NCBI RefSeq assembly: GCF_014905175.1
Contig: NC_057789.1
Span: forward strand, 12,948,876 to 13,012,875
Direction: 5' to 3'
Source of the DNA: Aphidius gifuensis
Taxonomy: Eukaryota; Arthropoda; Insecta; Hymenoptera; Braconidae
DNA: 64,000 nt
Made by a program: the position numbers and the translations under genes. The notes beneath the pieces were generated by a model. That model was not told where the DNA came from, made no database searches, and saw only the letters and a program-made list of their open reading frames with translations. Below, in pieces: positions 34,121-45,032 of this stretch. Position 1 is the first letter of the stretch. Every line of letters begins with the position of its first letter.

Positions 34121-35933
34121 TTTTATAGAAGTATCAACGTGTCGTTTGGCGTAAGGCTTTGCCTCCCCCAAACTCACGCTTACTGTGGGGGGGAAGGTAG
34201 GACAAGATGGTAGTCAGCCAGGCTTACGACGATGGTCGATCCTAAATTTTTTTTTTCTTCTCTCTCTCACACTAGCCATCCAGTAGATAGGAGGTTATGA
34301 TATTAATAATCTTAGTTTAATTTTTCAAGCACTGACCATCCAGCACAAGGGGGCAGTAGTCAATCATAGAAAATTTGAAAAAAATCTTGAGAATCGAATG
34401 AGAGTAACATTTCTAATCATCGTAACGATACATATTAATAATTTGTAATATTTTAAATTGTTATAGAATAGATCCAGTTGGAAATAAATTTAACTATATG
34501 ATAAATTAAGGACGTGTACACGAAGAAATGCAGCTGCAGTTAATAACAATCATAATTTTTTTTTCTTTCTTCTTTTATTATAGGAAAGGGACGTCCCTAT
34601 AATCGAGCTCAATAATTACTAATGGAAATAAAACTATCATTGCATGAATAATCTATGAAATTAATAACTATTTCTTTTTCTCTCTCTCTTTTTCCAAAAA
34701 GAAAAAAGGTGGGCAAACTTACGCTTACTGTGGGGGTGAAAGATGAAGGGATAAAGTGTCTGACGAGACAACGGAATCCTGGTTATCTTTAAAAAGTATT
34801 GAAACAAGATGAAGGGATAAGACGTCTGACGAGACGACGAAATCCTGGTTATCTTGAGAAAATATTAAAAGAGTAGAAATTCCTTCTTAGGAATGCAGTA
34901 ACAATAAATATATACGGTAATCAGGTTTGATAAACTCCCTGATCTTCAAGTTTTTTTCTTATCAATAAATAAATAAAAAGTAGATAAATAATAATGATAA
35001 TGGCCAAGTAAACAGTTAACCAAATTAAAAGAATCGTGAAATTTTGAAGAAACTAAAAATAAATATTCGGAAACAATCAGACAAATAGGCAAAATATGAA
35101 GATAAATTGATAACTGAATTAAAAACAGAGTAAAAACCAAATTGAAGGAATAAATAATCATGAATTATTTATCCCTTCAAGTGGGATAATGTTACACAAT
35201 AAAAAGCCTAAGCATGGAAAAATAAGTATCGGATAATCGTAATTTTAAAGACAAGAAGTAATCGTTAAGTAGGATAATAAAATTTGTATATATGTTTAAT
35301 GATAATCATCAGCATCAGTCAACAATTCATCAAACAACAAGAACGAGGTGACAACGAGATGAAGTCAACAAAATACGTCGAGTGCTGGTACAATCGGTTG
35401 CAGACGATGACTTAGTCAATGCACCAGAGGGGAAGAATTTCCGAGCGAAGCACGACGTCATCCACAACCTGACTTGGTAGGCAAATAATCATGACAAGGT
35501 GGACATTCATTGTGTACGCTGTAAAAAGGTGGTGGCGAAATTTCACTGGGTAAATTTGTGTATTTTACGAAGATATTGATTGGAGATTTAATATAAACCC
35601 AATCGACCCAATCACATTAACTGTCAACTCTGTGGCGCTAATCATACTGCTAAATATAAAGCAAACCACAAATCAACTCAAAAAAAAAAAGAATCTACAA
35701 GAATGTTATTACCCAAAAAGTAAGGCCAACAACGTATCAAAATGACAATGAATCCAATTTTGCTGGAACAGCGCAGCTTGTAATCATAAAATAGCCATCC
35801 AACAAGTCAAGGTGCAAGAAAAAGTGGAGCAACTAGTCACCATTCGACTACCAAGGTATCATCAAAAAAAGTAATCTTAATCAATGTGAAATCGGTACCA
35901 TGGAATTCATGACTTCTAATGAGTTAATATAAA
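34121..35933 (+). other. 3' internal region of the retrotransposon, no intact ORF
   Basis: Holds two copies of a CTTACGCTTACTGTGGGGG block (34.17 and 34.72 kb), and a direct repeat with GATGAAGGGATAARRYGTCT and CGGAATCCTGGTTATCTT (34.74 and 34.81 kb). Around 35.51-35.66 kb, frame pieces HCVRCKK and NCQLCGANHTAKYKA resemble zinc-knuckle sequences of non-LTR retrotransposon Gag. No pol motif seen in any frame. Confidence 0.6.
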
Positions 35934-35951
35934 TGAAAAAGAAAAAAAAAC
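35934..35951 (+). promoter_or_regulatory. Polypurine tract
   Basis: TGAAAAAGAAAAAAAAA directly precedes the 3' LTR, where the plus-strand primer of LTR retrotransposons lies. Confidence 0.6.
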
Positions 35952-37066
35952 AATAATGTCAAGAACGTCAAGAACGTCAAGATCTTCCAGATAAATTGCA
36001 TTTTATAAAATTATATATTCAGGGTCCAATTGGATACCCCTAGCTCCATCTTATGAATTATAAGGGTAACATTTAAGGGAGTAAACGCATCCCCGAACAC
36101 CCCCGAATATTCCCGACCTACCCTATGGTCAGCTTGTGCCATTGACCTAGGATATCGATCAGTTCACTGGGATCTCTGATCCTGTGACTACCAGCTCTAA
36201 CTGCTTTAACTGCTTTAAATAGTGTTTTACAAAATCTTAGAATAATTTTAAGAGTCACCAGCCGAAAACTGTAAGTTACATTTATCCAATATTTCATTGA
36301 TTTATTTTGCTTAAATATCTTTAATTATATTTACGTAATATTTGGTTACGCAAATTATTAATTTAAACTCATTAAAATCATATTTGATATAACTTGTAAT
36401 AAATTCAGACCGCATGGTCTAAGTTGTCTTGTTCTTTTAAATTAAATTCAAGTGCATACTTTTTGTGTTAAATTATTTAATCAAATAAATATTGAATAAA
36501 GTAAATTATAGTTGGCCGATTTAAGCAAGAATTTGCTTGTTAAAAATATTTAATTATTTTAAATATAACAATCAACGACCTCGTGGTCATGAATTTGGTC
36601 TTAACTACGACCTGTAAGGTATAGTAAGGCGTTTTAATGTAATTATTAAACCAAACAAATGTAAAAGTGAACTTCGTCATAATTTTATTGTAAATTCAGT
36701 GTTACACCAGTGCGTCAATTATCTCAAGATCGACGTAGGTCCAAATTTAAATATGTTATACTCAACATCAATACTATTGGTAGACTCGTGGTATTTTCAT
36801 AATAAATTTACCATTTTATTTAACATTATATGTTTTGTGTTTGACTCAAGTTCTTATAAATTATTTGTGTTTAATTTGTGTACTATTCTCGCGTACTTTT
36901 CAGGTTCCTTTTTACTCCTCCCTACATTACGTAATTATTATCCCCTACCTTTCTAATGTTCCTTCACTGGGCAGGATAAACAGGGTTAATTAAAATACAT
37001 ATCTAGTTGGATTATTTTACAGGGCAATATTGATTGTCTAATAAATAATCCGGCTACGATATTTCA
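35952..37066 (+). repeat. 3' LTR with an altered first ~38 bases
   Basis: From 35989 on it matches the 5' LTR. Before that only TAATGTC is shared; the rest is replaced by AAGAACGTCAAGAACGTCAA-type sequence. The other end is intact (GATATTTCA), followed by the target duplication CTAC. Confidence 0.85.
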
Positions 37067-37070
37067 CTAC

Positions 37071-37815
37071 TTTATCTTAAATGATAAAATTTGTAGAAAA
37101 TCCAACAATCCATCTCTCTAAGTAAAAATAAAAACAATTATTAATAATCAAAAATGGAAATTCTGCCATGTAAAACTGTAAATAAATTGCAAAAAAAATG
37201 CAAGCAATAGTTTGTTCTGAAAGATATACATTTTTTTCAAATAATTTTGTGATATCAAAGTATTAGCACATTTTTTACTTTTTGAAGACAATGGAATAAT
37301 TTAAACAGAGTTTTAACGAAAACGTACGTAAAAAGATTGTTGTTAACATAATGTACTGTTTAAATTTCAATTTACAATATATTTTTTGTCAATTTTTTTT
37401 TTTTAAAGATTGTTACAATATTTATAATATCTATCGGCAAGATTATCATCAATAGATCATGAATTATCTTTTTCTTATAAATTTTTTTTATAAATTAAGT
37501 TCATTTGAAAAAAAAAAATAATATAATAATAATTCATATACAATTTGAATTCAACCAAACACAGATTTAAATTTCCTTTTACATAATTAGAAAAATAAAA
37601 ACAATTTAAAAAAATAAAATTCAAAATCTCTGTAGAACAATTGCCTAAGTACCGCAAGTAATTGCACATTGAAGAGAGGAAAAAAAAAAAAAAGATTTTG
37701 ACATTAACGATAATATACTTTTTGTTTTTTTCTAATTTTTAAAGATTAAAATACAAATACTCAGTATGATATAGCTGCAAAATGATAACATAAATATTTT
37801 ATACTTGTTAATATA
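37071..37815. other. AT-rich sequence downstream of the retrotransposon
   Basis: No recognised feature. Short minus-strand frames are Ile/Tyr/Asn-rich and look like chance. Confidence 0.35.
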
Positions 37816-37817
37816 TT

Positions 37818-39012
37818 TTATTCTGTTTTTGCTGCCTGAACTCTAGGAAACATCTGTAAAAAGAATAAAATATCAAAAGTACATTCATAAATAATATTAT
37901 AATTAATAATAATGATTGTAAATAATATATTTACCCCTAATAAATTTCTTAGAACATACCTTCACGTTTACCAAGCTCACTTCACCACCATTCTCTCTCA
38001 TTATCGTCTCCTTTTTTTAATGCAATCAATTGATAATTATTTTTAAGAGATTCATGATTTGATTGTTGTGCCTCATAATCAAATACTGCATTATCTTTTC
38101 CACTATACATAATACCAAGTTTTTCTTGCACACCTATAATTTATTTAAATGGAAAAAAAAAAAAAAAAAAGAAAACTAATAAAACAATCATACAATATTA
38201 TTAATTATAAATAAAAAAATACTGACGTGTTTTGTATTTAATAAAAATAAGATGAATAAATACAAAAAAATAATTATTATTTAGTATTTTTTTCTCATTA
38301 AATAATTGAATATAAAAAAAAAAAAACAATACATAGTACCAAGACCGATTTCAACATTTGTGGTTATTTAAAAAAAACAAAATTAAAATTTAATTAATAT
38401 TATTATCAACACAGTTGTTAATTATAAATAAAATAAAGATAAAGAAAATTGAAAATAGAATTTCAATTTTATTAAATAATTGTTAATTATTTGATTAACT
38501 AAATTCAAAAAAAAATGATAAGAGAATAAGCAAAAAGGATTTTTGATACAAAATAAAAGGAAAATAATTTAAATAACTTACTGTATATATATTCTGATTA
38601 TTTATTTAATTTTTTTTACCATCCATCACTGTCTTGGGCATTGACATCATATCCAAATTCAACAAGAATATTAACAATATCAACATGTCCTTGTGGCATT
38701 GTGTAATGCTGTAATACATTCATCATTAGCTGCACTTGGATTTGTAACTTCTTTAGCTGTTTTTTTTAAAAGTTCAAGTTCACCCTCGAGACTAGCATCA
38801 AGTAATAATGCCAATAGATCAAATGATACTCTTATTGATAGATTAACTTTACCAGTTATTGATTTCGAATTACCTTTCATTCTTCTAATAACATCACCAC
38901 TCGTCTTTTGTTTATTATTATTATCCAAATCAATTTCATTTCTAGTATCTTTTTTTAATTTATCCTCAATATTAATAACATTCAATGCTTCAACTATATC
39001 AGATTTTACCAT
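37818..39012 (-). pseudogene. ASPP: ASPP (PPP1R13 family) C-terminal pseudogene
   Basis: Three exon remnants on the minus strand. 39012-38620: [20 protein letters not shown] then [11 protein letters not shown], and after a frameshift [20 protein letters not shown], matching the first ankyrin repeats of the ASPP family. It ends with a split Trp codon and GTAAAA donor. 38133-37935: VQEKLGIMYSGKDNAVFDYE, then KKGDDNEREWW, the C-terminal SH3 domain, where the third Trp codon is TGA and one base is lost before RNLLG. 37853-37818: MFPRVQAAKTE and stop, after a TTTACAG acceptor. The exon for the remaining ankyrin repeats is not found in the 480-base gap. Intron positions are kept, so this is a degraded genomic copy and not a retrocopy. 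ASPP proteins modulate p53-linked apoptosis and Src/adhesion signalling; this copy cannot encode one. Confidence 0.8.
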
Positions 39013-40026
39013 TCAGTTCTTCATAGCTGAGTATTATTAATAACTTAATCATTCATTTACAAGAAGAGCAAATTATAATTATGTTTTCTTGTGTCTTTCC
39101 AAAAACCCTTCTCACAATTTACCCGCGATACTTCATTTATCAAAGTCTGGATCACTTCATTTTCAATTCTTTTTTTTCTGTGATGCAGTTAAATATTTTA
39201 TTTAAAAATTACTCATGTTCATAATAAAATATATCTAAATAGAACTTTCCTGAAATCATAATTCCTACATTCAAAAAACACTTCATGAAAAAAACTACAG
39301 AAAAAAAAAAATGTAAAATTTATAAATTATATGGTTAAACTTGTGTTTTATTCTTTAAAATTGTAAAATTCATATTGAATAAATATAAAAACACGTCTCC
39401 GTCTTTTCATTTTATTAATAGGTAATTTCCACTCAATTTTGTCTTTGAATTCCTCTTTTCCTCCAAAAAATATTAATTTTACAATTCTTTCATAATAAAT
39501 TTTACTTTTTATAAGTGTGAGATATCTTGATAAAATAAGCTCATGTTTTTGGTTTATTTTTTTAATTAATTTTTCATGAAGTGCATTAATTTTCCCATGA
39601 CTGTTTGCATAAATTATAAATTAATACTGTTTATGTTCTGAGATGCCATGTCAAACCTGTATTTGTGTCTACATATTTTTTTTTTAGGATTGATTAATGG
39701 AGAAAATGATATTGTAGTCGAAGAACAAGGTATTTGCAATAGTGATACTCAATCATTTCTAACATAAACTTTTAAAAAACATACAGTATTTATTTTCAAT
39801 TTAAAATTCAATTATAAATTTTTTATCGACAACTTTTTTAGAAATTCATTTAATATTATCGTCATTTTTAATTTTTTTTGTATGAAAGTTTTTTCTCGAA
39901 ATTATGTTTTTAGGTTTAACTGTTTTTTTACAGTGTATTATAAAAAACTTAATATTAATAATAATAAAAATAATTGATTGTAGATATTCAACAATTAATA
40001 ACTAAACTGAATAGATTTTTTCTGGT
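39013..40026. other. Unassigned sequence before the tRNA-like units
   Basis: Mostly AT-rich. A small exon-like block at about 39688-39729 (GLINGENDIVVEEQ between a TTTTTTTTAG acceptor and GTATTT donor) may be an upstream exon of the hAT-like gene that follows. Confidence 0.3.
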
Positions 40027-40060
40027 TGAAAAAAACCAGAAACTTAGAAAAAATAACGAA

Positions 40061-40133
40061 GTTCCCCCGCCGGGAATCGAACCCGGGTCTTTTGCTTTCC
40101 GGGCAAACGCCTTGACCACTAGACTACAGGGCT
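40061..40133 (-). tRNA. tRNA-like gene, copy 1 (possible pseudogene)
   Basis: On the minus strand, A box TAGTCTAGTGG and B box GGTTCGATTCC are both intact. The T arm CCGGG-TTCGATT-CCCGG and anticodon stem TTTGC/GCAAA pair perfectly, and a T-rich stretch follows the 3' end. The seven-base anticodon loop CCGGAAA would give anticodon GGA (Ser) but has C instead of T at position 33. The outer two pairs of the acceptor stem do not form. It is probably a tRNA-derived pseudogene, though transcription by pol III looks possible. Confidence 0.5.
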
Positions 40134-40230
40134 TCTTATTTTTTCTAAGTTTCATCAAGTTAACTCCGACGTCCTTCTATGCGTCAATTCATTTTTTGAA
40201 AAAAACCAGAAACTTAGAAAAAATAACGAA

Positions 40231-40303
40231 GTTCCCCCGCCGGGAATCGAACCCGGGTCTTTTGCTTTCCGGGCAAACGCCTTAACCACTAGACCACAAG
40301 GCT
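40231..40303 (-). tRNA. tRNA-like gene, copy 2 (possible pseudogene)
   Basis: Same as the upstream copy with A box TGGTCTAGTGG, identical anticodon arm, T arm and 3' end. The few substitutions lie in the acceptor 5' strand and D arm and leave the promoter boxes intact. Confidence 0.5.
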
Positions 40304-40379
40304 TCTTATTTTTTCTAAGTTTCATCAAGTTAACTCCGACGTCCTTCTATGCGTCAATTCATTTTTTGAGTGAGCACAT

Positions 40380-43300
40380 AAAAATGAAGATATTTCATTT
40401 GATGAACTAACTGAACCAGACTTTGAATTGGCAGTACCAAAAAAAAAAAAATTAAATTAATGACACCAATGCTTGCCAGTGCATTAGACAAGACATCAAC
40501 CTCTGATCACAATGCGGCATATATAATCGCTGCAACTGCGATTAGTCTAGGACACAACATTGATGATATTTTACTCAGTTCCAGTACGATTCATAGAGCT
40601 CGAATTGAAAACCGTGAAAATCTTGCAATTGAATTGAAAAGAAACCTACAATTTTCATCTCATTGAATTGTTCATTTTGATGGAAAGATCTTACAAGATT
40701 TAGTTGGCTATGAGACAGTTGATAGAATCGCAGTGTCAATTTCTGGTTTTGGACGCAGTCGTTTACTAGGTGCATCAAAAATTGTAAATGGAACTGGTGT
40801 CAATCAAGCGAAAGCAGTTGTTGAAGTCCTTAAAACATGGAACTTGGATCGTGTTAAAGGACTGTGCTTTGACACTACGAATGCAAATACTGGTAAATTT
40901 AATTTTCTGAGTAATAAATGATTTTATTTTATTTCATTTAATTGAACTTTATAATTACAACCAACAGTTGGTTTACGCAATGAAATGATATAAACGTGTG
41001 GCTTTTACTTTTCACTCTATTTGAATCATTTTTATAATAACTTTTATTTTAGATTTTAATAAATATTTCTAGAAAATAAAATAAGTTATTGTTTGATAAA
41101 CAATTTATGACTTGTTTTTATATTAAAAATAAATGAATAAATAAAAAACGAAAGATACTTGTAATTTTCAAATGACGATTTTTCAGATATTAAAATTCAA
41201 TACAATAAATTATTTCACTAAACAATAATAATAAGTAGTGATTTTCTAAAAATTATATCCTTTGTTTCAAATATTGTTCAAAGAATTCCTAGTGTTCAAA
41301 TAAATGATTTTATGTACATTTTACATTTTTAAGGACGATATAATGGAGCAGCTGGGTTAATTGAAAAAGAATTACAAAGAGAGTTGCTTTACTTGCCCTG
41401 TCGTCATCATATCCAAGGAATTCTCTTGAAAAGTATATTTGAAATTGACTCTACGAGAAACACTGGACAAAACGTGGCTCTATTCAATAAATTTCAAAAA
41501 CAATGGAAACTAATCGACCAATCAAAGTATGACACTGGTATGAAAGAGAAAAAAATAGTTGTAATGTTAGGCAATGATAAAGATGAAATAATGAGTTTCA
41601 TAACTAAACAATTTCAGGTGCCAAAAATGATTTACTTTAATCGATTAACATCGTTATTTCAAATTACTTTTAATTCTACATTAGTTACTCATTACATGAT
41701 TATTTTATTTATTCATTTACATATTAATTTATTTATTTATTTATTTATTTATTTATTTCTTTATGCAATAATATGGCTATTATTCTGAAATATCGTAGCC
41801 GGATTACTTACAAGACATAATTATTTTGCCCTATAAAATAATCCTGCATGATTCGTAATTAATTGACCCAATTCACCCAGCGCACTTAAGACAAACTATA
41901 GGTAGGTTTGGGCAGATAGACGCGTAATTTAGGAAGGGTAAATGACACCTGAAAAGGACACGAAAAATATAACACAAACACAAATATAATTTTATAATAA
42001 AATAATTGAGACGACACACGAAATTTATTATTCGGAAAAAGCATCAATTTTATTTATAAGAAACACCATGATTTGAATTAAAAATTACATATAAAAACAC
42101 ACTTAATTCAACGTAAAAATTATAAAAATATAAAAATATAAAATACGCAAAACTACATTAAAACAAAGGCCCCACGCGTCGATAATATAGAGAGAGAAAC
42201 ATCAAGTGAATTACGGAGTCAGTGATTTGAAATATTAAAGAAGCGACCCGTTAATGAAATATTGCGCGACCCGGTGAATCATCAACTAGATTGAGAAGCA
42301 ATCTAGTTGTTAAGAAAATAAATGAAACACTGACTCTACATTTACGTAATTACTACACTTGATTATCGCCGAGACTCTACTTAAAATTACACTGATATAA
42401 AACACAAATAAACACTCAATATAAAATTAATAGTTGTACTTACAATGATAGTTGAATTAAAATTACTGGCTACAACGACGTGGACCTCGACCTTGGTTTC
42501 GCTTTGATTACAATGGATACTTAAAGATGTGTAGTGGATTGATGATGGACAACAGTATTAATCGTAAAAGTAAAGCACTCGCGTAGTACACAATTTAAAT
42601 CTTCAATTAATCAATTATTTTATTGAATTTAAAATATATTTAAAACCAGTTTAATTAAATTTATTGTTAATAATATTAAAAATATTAAAATATCAAATAA
42701 TTAAACTTGCAACTGATTTTACAATAAAAATATTCTAAGTTTTAATCCAAAAATAATTAAATTCCTCTAAGTTAAAATTCAGATATTGTAAAATTTCCCA
42801 AGTTTTAATTTAAAAATATTAAAATTTTCTAAGTTTTAATTTAGAAAAATAAAATATTTCTAAAGGTTTATTCAGAAAATTAAAAATATTCTAAGTTTTA
42901 ATTCAGAAAAATAAAAATATTCTAAGTCTTCAAACTCAAAATAATCAAATTTTCTAAGTCTTTATTAGAAGAATAAAGCTTCGGCGATTAAGTAGAACTT
43001 AATTAGAGCTGGAAGAGCTAGTTATGGTGCAGAGACTGCAGACCAAGTGATCTGTAAAATCTAGATCGATTTAGTTTGGGACTCAATCAACCCTTAGAAA
43101 AGTGGGGATCTTTCGGAGACGTTCGGTTTTCTCCTGGTCCATTTCCTATTTTCCTTAGTCTACTTTTTTTCTATTGATCAGCCCGAAAGCGTGATCTTTG
43201 ATTAGTAATTAAAAATATTTCTAATTAAAATTTTATAACATGAGTGGTATCAAGAGAATCCTTGTAATTTTGCGATTCTGTTGATATCACTCACTGTACT

Positions 43301-44425
43301 AATTTATATGTTAAATTAATTAAGAAAATTGGCGGTATTGCCGCTTGGCATTAGTGCCGGCTCAAGAAAATTATTGAGGGGGCCAAGTCGTTGGTTCCCC
43401 AAAATATATTACTATTATATTGCGTAAGATGGAGCTCGGGGTATCGAAATATACCCTGAATATGTAATAAGATAAAAAGGTTTAAACATAAAAATAAAAA
43501 AAATTGGTGCGCCTACCGCAGGACATTACAATTCTATTTAAATTGATAATCAACCACGGGGAGATTATCGTGAATTGCTAGCATTGGCCTATATTTTTTT
43601 AGGAAGCATTCCACCACGTGGTGTTGCGTTCAAAGTTCTAGGAGCAATGCATCATGCAAGATTTATGGCTAAAGGAATTTACTGTTTAAAAATATTTATG
43701 TTTAAAAATCAGTTCAAATTAAATCATGATGAAGAAATACATATTCGTTCGACATGTATTTTTATAATAAAATTTTATATGAAATCATGGTTTACAGCTC
43801 CATTAGCTATTCAGGCACCGAACAATGATTTGCAATTGATTAAAAATATAATAGGTTTTGAAAAAATAAATAAACAAATATCTGAAAAAGTACGAATTAA
43901 GATGATAAGGCATTTGTGGTACTGCTCTGAAGATCTTATTGCTTTGGCTCTTTCCGATGATAACGTAACGTCTGAGGTAAAAAAAAAAATGGTGATAGCA
44001 ATGACGAATCGAGACATTGTTAGTAAATACTTAAAAAGATTTATAATTGATAAAAATAATTGCAAAGAATTAATGTCTAAAGACTTGAGTTATTTTGCAT
44101 CTAAAAAATCAATTAAACTTTTTGAGCAACTTGGTTTGATGTATGATTTTATCGATTTGGTTCCTGATGAATGGAAAAATAATAAGAAATTACAAACATG
44201 CTAAACCATATTATCAAGTTTACAGGTAGTAAATGACATTGCTTAAAGAGGAATTAGCTTGGTAGAAAGAATGAATCAATGCTTGACTCAATCAGAAGAA
44301 CAATTACAATTTATTCTACAAGTCAATCAAATGCATTATAAAAAATTTTCAAATTCCAAAAGACAGACAAAAAAACACTTTTATCAGTTGATCCTTCTGA
44401 TAAATTGTGGTTTTTATAAATTTTT
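40380..44425 (+). pseudogene. hAT-like (RNase H fold) transposase-type gene, split by an LTR
   Basis: Exon 1 (about 40380-40892): SFDELTEPDFELAVPKKKK, then MTPMLASALDKTSTSD, a TGA stop before IVHFDGKILQDLVGYE, and GLCFDTTNANTG ending at a GT donor (40893). Exon 2 (41334 on): RYNGAAGLIEKELQREL and LPCRHHIQGIL. The D-T-T-x-x-N and C-R-H-H-I pair corresponds to the D...C-x2-H arrangement of hAT-type RNase H cores. A solo LTR (41786-43530) interrupts. The C-terminal block (43540-44200) has LGAMHHARFMAKGIYCLKIF and FTAPLAIQAPNNDLQ, and after a stop, VVNDIA...RGISLVERMN to about 44.42 kb. Multicopy family in insects. Two stops and the LTR make it inactive. Confidence 0.6.
41786..43530 (-). mobile_element. 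Solo LTR, subfamily A, inside the hAT-like gene
   Basis: On the minus strand starts TGTAATGTCCTGCGGTAGG and ends CGATATTTCA. Target duplication ATTC on both sides (41782-41785, 43531-43534). 1745 bp. Shares its interior with the LTR at 8201-9649 and its tips with the LTR pair at 26433/35952. Confidence 0.85.
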
Positions 44426-44429
44426 TCGC

Positions 44430-45030
44430 TGAATGAAAAATATAAATTATGTTTTCTATTTTAGTTATTTTTTTTTAAATGTTTATATTCGTTTTTTTTG
44501 TGTAAATAAATATAATTAATTGATGACGAAGATTTTTGATTTATTCCATATGACTTACGCCCTTTTCATATATAAATAAATAACTAAATATTGATTGAAA
44601 ATGTATTTGTAAGATTAGAATTTATTTTTTATATAATATAATGCTAAATTCTATTTTTATTCAATTTAAAACAAGATGAAAAAATCTATAAGTATAGGAA
44701 TTTAATAAATAAACAATTACGTCATTATTGAAATTTTTTTTTTTTAACTTTTGTTTGAAGCATGTTTAATGAGCTTCGAAATAAATCCAATATGAAGTGT
44801 TTACCTATAAAACTGATAGAGTTATTGAAATTTTACCGATATATGCCTTACAAACGTATATTATTTAGATGCAAAATAGAAATTGTCGCTGGTCACTACT
44901 AAAAAAAATTCGAAAAAAAAATGTGTAGTAAAGTATGTGAGATACTTAGTTTTATAAAAAACAACAATTTGAGTGGGTGGGAGTAATAAAAAAAAAAAAA
45001 TTTTTTTTAAATGAAAAGGTCTAATATACA
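44430..45030. other. AT-rich sequence without recognised features
   Basis: Nothing recognised between the hAT-like remnant and the palindrome that follows. Confidence 0.35.
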
Positions 45031-45032
45031 TA

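Larger units (their letters stand above)
26433..37066 (+). mobile_element. Non-autonomous LTR retrotransposon (Gag only, satellite leader)
   Basis: Two LTRs of about 1.1 kb are identical wherever I compared them apart from the first ~38 bases of the 3' LTR and a one-base indel near the end. Target duplication CTAC flanks the element (26429-26432, 37067-37070). Order: 5' LTR, primer binding site, A-rich leader, two tandem-repeat fields (28.5-32.4 kb), one ORF (32468-34120), 1.8 kb of noncoding or decayed sequence, a purine tract, 3' LTR. No protease, RT, RNase H or integrase is visible, so it should need enzymes from a related autonomous element. The 4-bp duplication and LTR tips (TGTAATGTCC...GATATTTCA) fit Gypsy/Ty3. 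LTR near-identity implies recent insertion. Confidence 0.85.
40027..40370. repeat. Tandem duplication of a 170-bp tRNA-containing unit
   Basis: Two copies about 170 bases apart, each with AACTTAGAAAAAATAAC on one side and its near complement TTATTTTTTCTAAGTTTC on the other side of a tRNA-like core. They differ at only a few positions. Confidence 0.8.
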
